Positions 16,016 through 23,910 of a stretch of 46,572 nt of DNA are shown here, one piece after another. The stretch is from Gammaproteobacteria bacterium (GTDB taxonomy: Bacteria; Pseudomonadota; Gammaproteobacteria; Poriferisulfidales; Poriferisulfidaceae): NCBI GenBank assembly GCA_026706895.1, contig JAPOXW010000027.1, positions 136,373 through 182,944 of the forward strand, written 5' to 3'. The notes under the pieces were generated by a model that saw only the letters and a list, made by a program, of their open reading frames with translations, did not search any database and was not told where the DNA came from. The position numbers and the translations under genes were made by a program. How positions within the stretch are numbered: position 1 is the stretch's first letter; each line of letters starts with the position of its first letter.

Positions 16016-17958
16016 GCCTCTTCACCCCCGAGAACCTCCTGCTCTACGTATGTCCGGAATGTTGCCACTTCCGTAAAGAATCGAAAACCCGCACGATTTG
16101 CTGCGTTCTCAGTTTCCTTGGGCTCGTCGATCAGCAATGCCACCGGCACACTCAACCCTTCCTGCAATCCACCCGGCCAAGCGAGGTCGAGAACTCCATA
16201 ACATTTTCCAGACTCCGAATCCACCAATTCATAAGAGAGTTCACCCCCCGGCAAGCCTTGCTTCATTACCCACTGATTAGTCTCCAGAAGCCGACTTTCC
16301 TCTTCTTCATGTGCGATTCCCCCAGGGATGGCAACCACCTCACGCTCAACAACCGGTGTCTCGACTGGTTCTTCTGGCATCTCTCCTCGGTACAGTGTGT
16401 CCAAAAAATTGTTAGCTGCCGCTGCCAACAACTCGCGCCGTGCAGCCAAAAAGTCTTTGTATCGGTCTATCTGCCACAACTCAGGATCCATCGGAATCCA
16501 GTGAGAAGACAGCAGATCGGGATCCTTGTCAGCATAGGCGGCAAGATAATCGGCAGGGTTCTGATTAGACACTTTGAGATTGGTGTCCTGAGTCAGGAAG
16601 GTGAAATTGGCTAGCGCATTAACTTCCCACCGTTCGTACTCCTTATCGTAAAGTAGAGATTTTGGGAAAATATGATGCAGTTCAAGCCGAGCCAGATTGC
16701 CAAGAAGGTGGCTTTTTAGCTCAATCCCTGTTTCCCAATCGCGCGCCTGCCACACCCGTGTCAGCATATACAACAACGGATAAAAGCGAGAACCACGGCT
16801 CCAGCCCCAAAAATCATCCGCCTGTAGGCGCAAACTTTCACAATCTCGGCGCAACAGTTCTATCAGACGATCCAACCCACCATCGGTTTCCTTAATCAGG
16901 CTCAGGTCTTGGTTCAGAGTGGATTCGGTGGAACCAGCGTACCGCCCCCAAAGAAAACTGTGGACATACCAATAAAGTAACTTGTCACGTTCGGTCGGGT
17001 CGGCTATAGCCCCGCCTCTCTGTTCAAGGTAACGCGCCATCAAGGGCAGGGCGTAGCGGCCACCAAAAACGCGATCATGATCTAGGCCAAGACGGGAACC
17101 GATGAGATTCAGCAGTGTGTCGACATGTTTCGAGCCTTTTTTGAACCCAGCCTTGATTTTTTCATTGTCAGTTCCATCCAATGCAGTAAAAAACGCTTCT
17201 CCGGTCAACACGGTAGTTACACAACGGAGGAACAATTCCAGCCTGAAATGGAAGCCTGCTGCCACCCAATGTTCCAGATAATCATTGATCTGTCTGCGTG
17301 CCTCTGGCCAACTCGCACAAATCTTAGCTAGTGCAAGATCTCCTTTCGAGAGTTTCGTTCCTCCACTATTCACCCGGTTAAAGATATCCACAACCACATC
17401 GTTCGTCTTGTCTTCGCCTGTAATCTCTTCGATATGTAAATCAATTTCTTGAATCTGGTCGATGCGGTTGAGGCGCGCCATAAACTCCGTAAGCCGCTCT
17501 TGGTAATCTGGATCTCTCATGAATTTCTGAATCATGACGCCTGCACTTTCCTGAAACAATTCAGTCACGTCTATCCACATGGGATCGTCGCGCATCTTGA
17601 TTGGCTGGTAGAAAGCAAACCTTTCTTCTTCAAGGTGGAAGAAAAGGTCTGTGAAAGCGCGGTCGTTCCCCTCAAAAAAAGCGGGTGCCCTGCCTCGAAC
17701 AAGGCCATACAGCGAAGTAATCCGTTGCTGACCATCAAGCAACAGTTTCACGGAACCTGTTTGCAAACTTTGGTTTCCGCGCGCCACCGCCCTACTCGTC
17801 GGTGTTTCCCAAACCAACAGGCTACCTACAGGATAGCGAAAGTACAGCGATTGCATCAATCTCCGCACCTGGTCGCGATTCCACACATAGCCTCGCTGGA
17901 ATTCTGGCAACGCAAAACCCCCTTGATCGATCTTATCCAGAATGGCTCTTATGTTCAT
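16012..17958 (-). CDS. DUF262 (GmrSD-type) protein with HNH-like motif and unusual C-terminal extension
   Basis: This 648-residue protein has a DUF262 N-terminus with LPEFQRGYVWN (18-28), the hallmark DGQQR (75-79) and IFNRVNSGGTKLSKGDLAL (192-210). A possible HNH-type nuclease motif LELHHIFPKS is at 425-434, with asparagines at 451 and 460. The last ~110 residues (about 540-648) follow an acidic linker and match nothing I recognise. DUF262 proteins include GmrSD type IV restriction nucleases and other phage-defence ATP/NTPases. Its AAGGAA lies a few bases before the ATG. Base composition is visibly AT-richer than the flanking operon, suggesting transfer. It is translationally coupled to a HicB-like gene. 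Confidence 0.82.
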   Translation of the reverse strand: MNIRAILDKIDQGGFALPEFQRGYVWNRDQVRRLMQSLYFRYPVGSLLVWETPTSRAVARGNQSLQTGSVKLLLDGQQRITSLYGLVRGRAPAFFEGNDRAFTDLFFHLEEERFAFYQPIKMRDDPMWIDVTELFQESAGVMIQKFMRDPDYQERLTEFMARLNRIDQIQEIDLHIEEITGEDKTNDVVVDIFNRVNSGGTKLSKGDLALAKICASWPEARRQINDYLEHWVAAGFHFRLELFLRCVTTVLTGEAFFTALDGTDNEKIKAGFKKGSKHVDTLLNLIGSRLGLDHDRVFGGRYALPLMARYLEQRGGAIADPTERDKLLYWYVHSFLWGRYAGSTESTLNQDLSLIKETDGGLDRLIELLRRDCESLRLQADDFWGWSRGSRFYPLLYMLTRVWQARDWETGIELKSHLLGNLARLELHHIFPKSLLYDKEYERWEVNALANFTFLTQDTNLKVSNQNPADYLAAYADKDPDLLSSHWIPMDPELWQIDRYKDFLAARRELLAAAANNFLDTLYRGEMPEEPVETPVVEREVVAIPGGIAHEEEESRLLETNQWVMKQGLPGGELSYELVDSESGKCYGVLDLAWPGGLQEGLSVPVALLIDEPKETENAANRAGFRFFTEVATFRTYVEQEVLGGEEA

Positions 17959-18023
17959 ATCTGTTTTCCTTCCCTTGCCCTGCCATCAAAACGCGGCTAA
18001 TTCAGTTTGAGACTGTGGGGCGA

Positions 18024-18029
18024 ATTATA
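18024..18029 (-). promoter_or_regulatory. -10 box (TATAAT) for the DUF262 cassette
   Basis: A perfect minus-strand TATAAT lies 66 bases upstream of the DUF262 ATG. TTGGAA stands 15 bases further upstream and a TTGACA 34 bases upstream, so the -35 is uncertain. It gives the inserted cassette its own promoter after pdxA. Confidence 0.5.
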
Positions 18030-18088
18030 AAAAAGCAAATGCAATTCCAAGGCGGTCTGTCCTGTCAATCTATTTCAGCAATGCCGAC

Positions 18089-19075
18089 TCATGCAGCTTC
18101 CGCCCAGTGACGAGCAGTGCGTACCTGCTGCACCGCACAGTCGACGGCCTCGAACAGGCTGCCCGGGTCGGCTCGACCGGTTCCCGCGAGATCCAAGGCA
18201 GTGCCATGATCAACCGAAGTGCGCACGTATGGCAGCCCCAGGGTCACGTTCACGGCCCGCCCAAACCCGAGCGTCTTGAGCACCGGCAGCCCTTGATCGT
18301 GGTACATGGCGAGAAACGCATCGATCCCTTCCCGTTCGACGAAAGCAGTATCCGCCGAAACCGGTCCTTCCACCTGATGGCCGCGCTGGCAGAATGCCTC
18401 GACGGCCGGTGCAATGACTTCCTGCTCTTCGCGACCGAAATGCCCGCCTTCGCCGGCATGAGGGTTGAGTCCCAGCACGCAGATCTTTGGCTGGGCAAGA
18501 CCGAATCTCGACTGCAATCCGGCAACCAGGATTTCCAAAATACCCGTGAGGCGTTCCCGGGTCACGGCCTCCGGCACCTCGGCCAGCGGCAGATGCGTGG
18601 TCGCAAGCGCGACCCGCAGTGACCCCGCGACCAGCAGCATGACCGGTTCACTATGCGCCTGCTCGGCCAGATATTCCGTGTGGCCGCGGAATGGGAGACC
18701 CGCAGCCAGCAAAGCGCTTTTCTGCACCGGGCCGGTCACCAGCGCATCGAATGTCCCGTCCAGGCAAGCCTGCCCGGCTTCAGTGATGCTTTCCAGGACG
18801 TACGGGGCAAACCGCGCCTCGGCGACTCCCGGTCGGGCCTGACCCTGCATTGGGATGGGGCGAACTTCCAGCGCATCCGGCGGTGGAGCAGCATCCGGGC
18901 GATACTCCACGATCTGAACCGCTTGCCCAAGCTCTTCGGCACGCTGCCTGAGAAGATCGGGATCCGCGAATACGACGCAGCGCGCGGGGTTTTCTCTTTG
19001 CGCCAATGCCAGCAGCAGATCCGGTCCGATTCCGCCGGGCTCGCCCGCGGTCACTGCCACGCGCAGTTCAGACAC
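18089..19075 (-). CDS. pdxA: 4-hydroxythreonine-4-phosphate dehydrogenase
   Basis: This 328-residue enzyme of pyridoxal-phosphate synthesis oxidises 4-phosphohydroxy-L-threonine with NAD. Diagnostic segments are VTAGEPGGIGPDL, FRGHTEYLAEQ, LGLNPHAGEGGHFG and AMYHDQGLPVLKTLGF; the histidines in these are metal ligands. The GTG start at 19075 lies 8 bp inside the end of surA, as expected for the operon. The following gene in other gammaproteobacteria is rsmA, but here the DUF262 cassette intervenes. Confidence 0.97.
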   Translation of the reverse strand: MSELRVAVTAGEPGGIGPDLLLALAQRENPARCVVFADPDLLRQRAEELGQAVQIVEYRPDAAPPPDALEVRPIPMQGQARPGVAEARFAPYVLESITEAGQACLDGTFDALVTGPVQKSALLAAGLPFRGHTEYLAEQAHSEPVMLLVAGSLRVALATTHLPLAEVPEAVTRERLTGILEILVAGLQSRFGLAQPKICVLGLNPHAGEGGHFGREEQEVIAPAVEAFCQRGHQVEGPVSADTAFVEREGIDAFLAMYHDQGLPVLKTLGFGRAVNVTLGLPYVRTSVDHGTALDLAGTGRADPGSLFEAVDCAVQQVRTARHWAEAA

Positions 19076-20357
19076 CCTGCTCCTCGGTCATGTAGCGGAC
19101 ATAGGAATTGTTCAGCATTCGCCGAAGCCAGATCTCGATCTCGTCGTTGACCCGTGAACGGGCAAGGTGGTTCAGTGCGCGTGTGCGCAAGGTCGATTCG
19201 GTCTCGTCCATCTTGCGGCGTTCCAAAACCTGGACGATGTGCCAGCCGAATGAAGATTGGAACGGTTCACTTACCTCATCGATTTCCAGCCGATTCATCT
19301 GTTCTTCGAAATAGGGATCCAGCATTCCTGGCGAAGTCCACCCCAAGTTCCCCCCATCCGCAGCCGAAGCCGTATCATCCGAATGCGAGCGGGCCAGGTC
19401 CTCGAAACGATCGCCGCCACTGATTCGGTCCTTCAGCGTATTCAACTGGGCAAGGGCCTCCCCATCATCAATGAGGGCATTGGGACGAATCAGGATGTGG
19501 CGTGAACGGGTCTGATTCACCATGACCTGTTCCCCGCCTTCCTTGTCCGCCAGATAGAACAAGTGAAAGCCACTGGGACTTTGAAGCGGCTCCGTGACCT
19601 CTCCGATTTCCAGCTTGGTGATTGCGTCTGCGGCAAAACCAGGCAGTTCCGCTTCGGCGCGCCAGCCTATATCGCCCCCATTGAGGGCATTGCGGCCATC
19701 CGATTCAGCCAGAGCGAGGCTGGCGAAATTCTCCCCGCCGCGAGTCCGTTCGGCCAGGGCCTGAGCCTTGGTTCGGCGCCGATCTTTTTCTCTAGGAGCC
19801 ATCTGCCTCTGCGTTGCGATCAGGATGTGATTTAGCTGGTACTGGTTGTCAGTCTGGAGGCGGTCCGCATGCAACCGGAGAAAGTTGTCGATCTCGTCTT
19901 CGGTCACACGCACCAGGCGGCGAGACTCGATTTGCTGCAGATGCTGGGTTAGCAACTGCTCGTGAAGGTAATTGTAAAAACCGGTGAAGCGGATGCCTTC
20001 CTGCTCGATCTGTCGCCGAAACTGTCGGGGGTCCATTCCATTGCGTTCCGCCAGCGACCGGATTTCCTTCACTACCGCATCGGGGGGCAGGGAAATCCCG
20101 TGTTTCTCGGCAAACTGCATTTGCAGCTGGGCCATCACCATGTACTCCAGAACCTGAGCGAAAAACTGGCTCTTCGGCGGCAGCGGCATCCCGCTTTGCA
20201 GGACCTGTTTCCCGATAATCGAAACGCGTTCTTCAAGCTCCGACTGGGTGATGATGTCTTCTTCAACCACCGCCACAACCCGATCCAGAAGCTCAGCCGT
20301 CGCGACCCCGGCCCCCAATACCAGGATCAAGGCTGCACCGCGAATCAATGCATCCAC
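19068..20357 (-). CDS. surA: Periplasmic peptidyl-prolyl isomerase and chaperone SurA
   Basis: This 429-residue protein escorts outer-membrane proteins through the periplasm; E. coli SurA has 428 residues. A signal peptide (ALIRGAALILVLGAGVATA) is followed by the LDRVVAVVEEDIITQSELEERV core. Two parvulin domains run from about 174-272 (LNHILI) and 283-383 (RSRHILIRP). The GTG at 20357 is chosen: GGGGAG precedes it, it starts 13 bp inside lptD, and it yields a proper signal peptide. TTG at 20348 is an alternative. A longer opening to 20552 only shadows lptD. Confidence 0.95.
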   Translation of the reverse strand: MDALIRGAALILVLGAGVATAELLDRVVAVVEEDIITQSELEERVSIIGKQVLQSGMPLPPKSQFFAQVLEYMVMAQLQMQFAEKHGISLPPDAVVKEIRSLAERNGMDPRQFRRQIEQEGIRFTGFYNYLHEQLLTQHLQQIESRRLVRVTEDEIDNFLRLHADRLQTDNQYQLNHILIATQRQMAPREKDRRRTKAQALAERTRGGENFASLALAESDGRNALNGGDIGWRAEAELPGFAADAITKLEIGEVTEPLQSPSGFHLFYLADKEGGEQVMVNQTRSRHILIRPNALIDDGEALAQLNTLKDRISGGDRFEDLARSHSDDTASAADGGNLGWTSPGMLDPYFEEQMNRLEIDEVSEPFQSSFGWHIVQVLERRKMDETESTLRTRALNHLARSRVNDEIEIWLRRMLNNSYVRYMTEEQGV

Positions 20358-22621
20358 GCCGACTCCCCGTCCATCTCTCGATGCATGCGGGTCGCAGTGT
20401 TTTCGCCAAACCCGGTCAGACCATGGAAACGAACATGGAGCAGCACGCGGTCGTCGTACTCTCCGCCCGGACGCTCCGATTCCCGCCGTACCTTCCATGC
20501 GCCGATGCCAACCGTCATGCAGCACCCGCGGTGCTCCAGAGCGGTCAACCATTCCAAACTGCGGTCTTCACGAAAGTCGTAGCGGTAGCGAAAAGCCAGG
20601 TGCCAGTTGTCACCCAACGGCAGCAGCGCCTGCGCATCCGCCTGTTCCAGCCCCGGCTCGCCCGGTTCACCCAATGCCGGGTTTCCGACGTACTCCACGT
20701 TTCCGGCCCGGTGGATGTAGCGGACCTGAACGCGTTCGTCATTATTGCCATCCCAGCCGAGCATGTGGGAGGCCCAGGTGATATCGTTACCGTCGCGGTT
20801 CGGATCGTAGCGGAACGCGGACCGGACCTGGAGTTGCGGCATCGGCCGCCATTCCATCTGAGCGGCCCAAGCGGATTTCGAGTCGTCACCCTCGCCCCCC
20901 TTGATCAGGCCGCCCGGCGAGCGGAAATACCAGATTCGCCCGACTTGCGCCCGCAACTTGAGATAGCCGGAGACCGGATCGATCACCCGTGTCGTGAGCC
21001 CGGTCGCCACAAGGTCGGCGCCGCCGATCCGGTCACGCCCGGCAGCCCGGGCGCCCCGGAACAGGGCATCGTAGTCAAGCTCAAACCGCCGGGAGTCGAA
21101 GTCCGGGATGTCCGAATGGTCGCGGCGCTGGCGATTGAGGTAGAAGAGTTGCGGCTCCAGCGTCTGCAGCGCGCCACTTTCCAGTTGCCGTTCGAAGCGC
21201 GCCCGGGCGTCGATGCTGAAGATCGGCAGGGTCCGGCTTGGAGTCCCCTCCAGTTTTTCTCCCGAAAGCGCTGCCGCCTCTTTCGCTTCGTCGGAGAAAT
21301 CCAGGTCGTACTGCGTGTGGCGCCACTGCAGGCGAGGCGTCACCTGCCAGCCAGTCCCGGCGAAGCGCCGTGACAGCGTCAGCCCCGCATCGTAGCGTTC
21401 GCCCTCGACGCGCAGCGTCTCCAGATCGCCCCGGAAGACGTCCACCGCCAGCATCGGCGACAAGACCAGCCCGGTCGACGGCACGCGAAAAGAACCCGCA
21501 GCGCGCACCTGGGGCAGACGGTCCCACTGTTCGCTCCGGCCTTTAAGCGGGTCACTCCCGGTCACGGCAGCGCTCACGGTCCAGTTGTCGGAACGCCACG
21601 CCACGCGAGCCTCCTGTCGCAGCCGGGTCTTCGACAGGTCGTGAATTCCCGCCTTGAAATCCTCCAGGTAGGCACCGTCGGATACGTTGGTGTAATTGAC
21701 CTGGTAATCCCATCCGCTCGGGCGAACCGCGCTGTGCCGCCAATGCAGCAGGTAGCGGTCGTCGTCCGCCTTGTTGTCGCTCAGAAACTCCGCCCTGGCC
21801 GTACCGGCGCCATGATGCGTCCGATAGCGGCCGCTGGGTTTGATCTGGAGCCCCCGCCGGCCCAGATACCGGGCCGACAACACCGCATCATAGTGCGGGG
21901 CCAGGTTGAAATAATACGGCAGTTCCAGCGAATAGCCCAGATCGTCGGAAGTTCCTATTTCCGGCGTCAGCCAGCCGCTCATTCGTTCCTCGCCGACCGG
22001 GAAGCCCACCCAAGGCAGGTACATCACGGGCACGGAGCCAACCCGGAGGACAATGTCGCGTGCTTCGCCCTGTCCCTCGTCCGGATCAATGCGAACGGAT
22101 TTCGCCCGCAGGCTCCAAGCCGGGTCTTCCAGACCGCAAGTGGAATAGCTGGCTTCTTCCGCCTCCAGTTTGCCGGTCGGACTCCATTTCAGTTGCCGCA
22201 CTTGACCCGCCCCGCCTCCGCCCAGGCGAAAGCGGCCTTCGGGGATTTTCGCTTCGCTCCGCCCGTATTCCAGCTCCACCTGTTCTGCTTCCAGCGCAAT
22301 TCCAGGTCCGCTCATCCGGACCCCGCCGCTGAAGGAAATGCGCTCCTGTTCTTCGTCGATTTGCGCGGAATCCGCGCTGGCGCGCAACGCGCCGTGGCGC
22401 ACCCGGACATCCGAACGCAATTCAAGCCGGTCGCCCTCGCGCTTCATCTGCCCGGCCTCCAGCTCGAGATCCCCGTCTCCCCCGGCCTCCGCGCCGATTT
22501 CGACCGGCCCGCAGTGCGCCGGTTGCAGCGGCTCCGGAAGCGGCAGGGAATCCTGCGCCCACGCTCCCGATGCCCAAGCCCCGAAGGCCAGAGAAAGCAG
22601 GATGCGGCGCGAAATCAGCAT
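20345..22621 (-). CDS. lptD: LPS-assembly protein LptD
   Basis: This 758-residue outer-membrane beta-barrel inserts lipopolysaccharide with LptE. It has a signal peptide (to about residue 22), an OstA/LptA-like domain (about 50-190), then the barrel. The cysteine layout C37, C162, C700, C701 mirrors E. coli C31, C173, C724 and C725, which form the two interdomain disulfides needed for function. YLPWVGFPVGEERMSGWLTPEIGTS marks the family. It leads the operon. TAGAAT in the 69-bp divergent gap to the efflux gene is a possible -10. Confidence 0.95.
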   Translation of the reverse strand: MLISRRILLSLAFGAWASGAWAQDSLPLPEPLQPAHCGPVEIGAEAGGDGDLELEAGQMKREGDRLELRSDVRVRHGALRASADSAQIDEEQERISFSGGVRMSGPGIALEAEQVELEYGRSEAKIPEGRFRLGGGGAGQVRQLKWSPTGKLEAEEASYSTCGLEDPAWSLRAKSVRIDPDEGQGEARDIVLRVGSVPVMYLPWVGFPVGEERMSGWLTPEIGTSDDLGYSLELPYYFNLAPHYDAVLSARYLGRRGLQIKPSGRYRTHHGAGTARAEFLSDNKADDDRYLLHWRHSAVRPSGWDYQVNYTNVSDGAYLEDFKAGIHDLSKTRLRQEARVAWRSDNWTVSAAVTGSDPLKGRSEQWDRLPQVRAAGSFRVPSTGLVLSPMLAVDVFRGDLETLRVEGERYDAGLTLSRRFAGTGWQVTPRLQWRHTQYDLDFSDEAKEAAALSGEKLEGTPSRTLPIFSIDARARFERQLESGALQTLEPQLFYLNRQRRDHSDIPDFDSRRFELDYDALFRGARAAGRDRIGGADLVATGLTTRVIDPVSGYLKLRAQVGRIWYFRSPGGLIKGGEGDDSKSAWAAQMEWRPMPQLQVRSAFRYDPNRDGNDITWASHMLGWDGNNDERVQVRYIHRAGNVEYVGNPALGEPGEPGLEQADAQALLPLGDNWHLAFRYRYDFREDRSLEWLTALEHRGCCMTVGIGAWKVRRESERPGGEYDDRVLLHVRFHGLTGFGENTATRMHREMDGESAWMH

Positions 22622-22690
22622 AGCAGTAACGTCCTGCCCAATGCAGGGAATGTTGTATTCTATCGTTTCGCCAATCCGCCTCGACCCCTG

Positions 22691-23905
22691 ATGCCCGCCT
22701 CCCGCCCTCCAGACGGCTCGCGCAACCGGTTGCGCCGATTCTTTCCATCAAGGCAGCAGGGGCTGTGGTCAATCGGTGTCCTCGGCCTGTTCGGCTTCGC
22801 GGCCTACGCTTTGGTTGCCACCGCGCCGCAGCCGGAAGCGGTCCTGACCGCCCTGCCAAGTCTCACGGTGGAGGCGTATACGGTGGTACGGAAAGATATC
22901 GCGCCGCATGCCGCCTTCACGGGCCGCCTGCAGCCACGCCGCAGCGCGGCATTGCGCTTCGAGGTCTCCGGCCAGTTGTTGCACCGCGCGGCCGAACCCG
23001 GGATGACCGTTTCCGCCGGCGACACGCTATTGGTTCTCGACGCCCGGGATTTCAAGGACCGGGTGCGCACCGCCGAGGCGGAATTGCGCCTGGAGGAAAG
23101 CGGGATCGAGCGGGACCGGGTCCAGCTGGAACAGGCGACCCGGCATCGCGAACTGCAGCGGGAAGAGGTCACGCGCCACACGCGGTTGGGCGAGCGTTCG
23201 CTGCTCTCGCAGTCTTCGCTCAACGCCGCCGAACAGAAACTGACCGAACTGGAATCGCGGGTGGCCGAGCTGACGCACTCGGTCGAGACGGGCGGACAGC
23301 GCCTCGCGTTGAAGCAGGCGAAATTCGACCAGGCCCGCCGGGACCTTGCCCGGACCCGGCTGACCGCGCCCTTCGACGGACGCGTCAACACCGTGCTCGC
23401 CGAGGTCGGCGACCGCATCACCGGCGACCAGACGGTGGCTTCCGTGGTCGATGTGACGGAGCTGGACTTCTACGTGGAAGTCGACGGCGCTACCGCCCTT
23501 GCGCTGGAACTCAACCAGGAAGTCACGGTGAAAACCGGAAAAGAAGAACACCCCGGCATTCTGGTCGCCCTGCAGACCGATCCGGATCCGCGCACCTTCA
23601 CGCATGCGGTTCGCATCCGGATCCCCGGCAACCGTGCCGCCCCGGGGCAGTTGGCCGTTGCCCGACTGCCGCTGCCGGTCATCAGGAACGCGCTGGTGGT
23701 GCCCGTGGAGGCCCTGCGGGTGGATGCGGCCGGCCAAGCCGTGTTCCGCATCGAGGGGCAGTCGCTGCAGCGCATCGCGATTACGCCCGGACCCCGCGTC
23801 GGCTCCTGGCAGGTGATCGAGTCGGAATTGAAGGAAGGGGACCGGATCGTCGCCCGTGATGCCGCAGCCATGGATGCTCGGCGTCCCATCCGCGTGCGCG
23901 AATAG
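22691..23905 (+). CDS. RND efflux membrane-fusion (periplasmic adaptor) protein
   Basis: This 404-residue HlyD/AcrA-type adaptor has an N-terminal membrane anchor (about 26-43, IGVLGLFGFAAYALVAT). The lipoyl-like half-motifs and beta-barrel show FTGRLQPRRSAALRFEVSGQL, GDTLLVLDARDF, TRLTAPFDGRVNTVLAEVGD and VVPVEALRV. A coiled-coil hairpin lies at about 120-215, rich in Glu, Arg and Leu. ATG 22691 is chosen because upstream sequence in this frame belongs to antisense of lptD. The RND permease follows 5 bp later. No TolC-like gene is in the window, so the outer-membrane channel must come from elsewhere. Substrate unknown. Confidence 0.9.
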   Translation: MPASRPPDGSRNRLRRFFPSRQQGLWSIGVLGLFGFAAYALVATAPQPEAVLTALPSLTVEAYTVVRKDIAPHAAFTGRLQPRRSAALRFEVSGQLLHRAAEPGMTVSAGDTLLVLDARDFKDRVRTAEAELRLEESGIERDRVQLEQATRHRELQREEVTRHTRLGERSLLSQSSLNAAEQKLTELESRVAELTHSVETGGQRLALKQAKFDQARRDLARTRLTAPFDGRVNTVLAEVGDRITGDQTVASVVDVTELDFYVEVDGATALALELNQEVTVKTGKEEHPGILVALQTDPDPRTFTHAVRIRIPGNRAAPGQLAVARLPLPVIRNALVVPVEALRVDAAGQAVFRIEGQSLQRIAITPGPRVGSWQVIESELKEGDRIVARDAAAMDARRPIRVRE

Positions 23906-23910
23906 ATGCC

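Noticed and set aside
18089-19075. Frame shadows on the plus strand over pdxA and surA
   Set aside because: No motifs; the minus-strand genes are fully supported.
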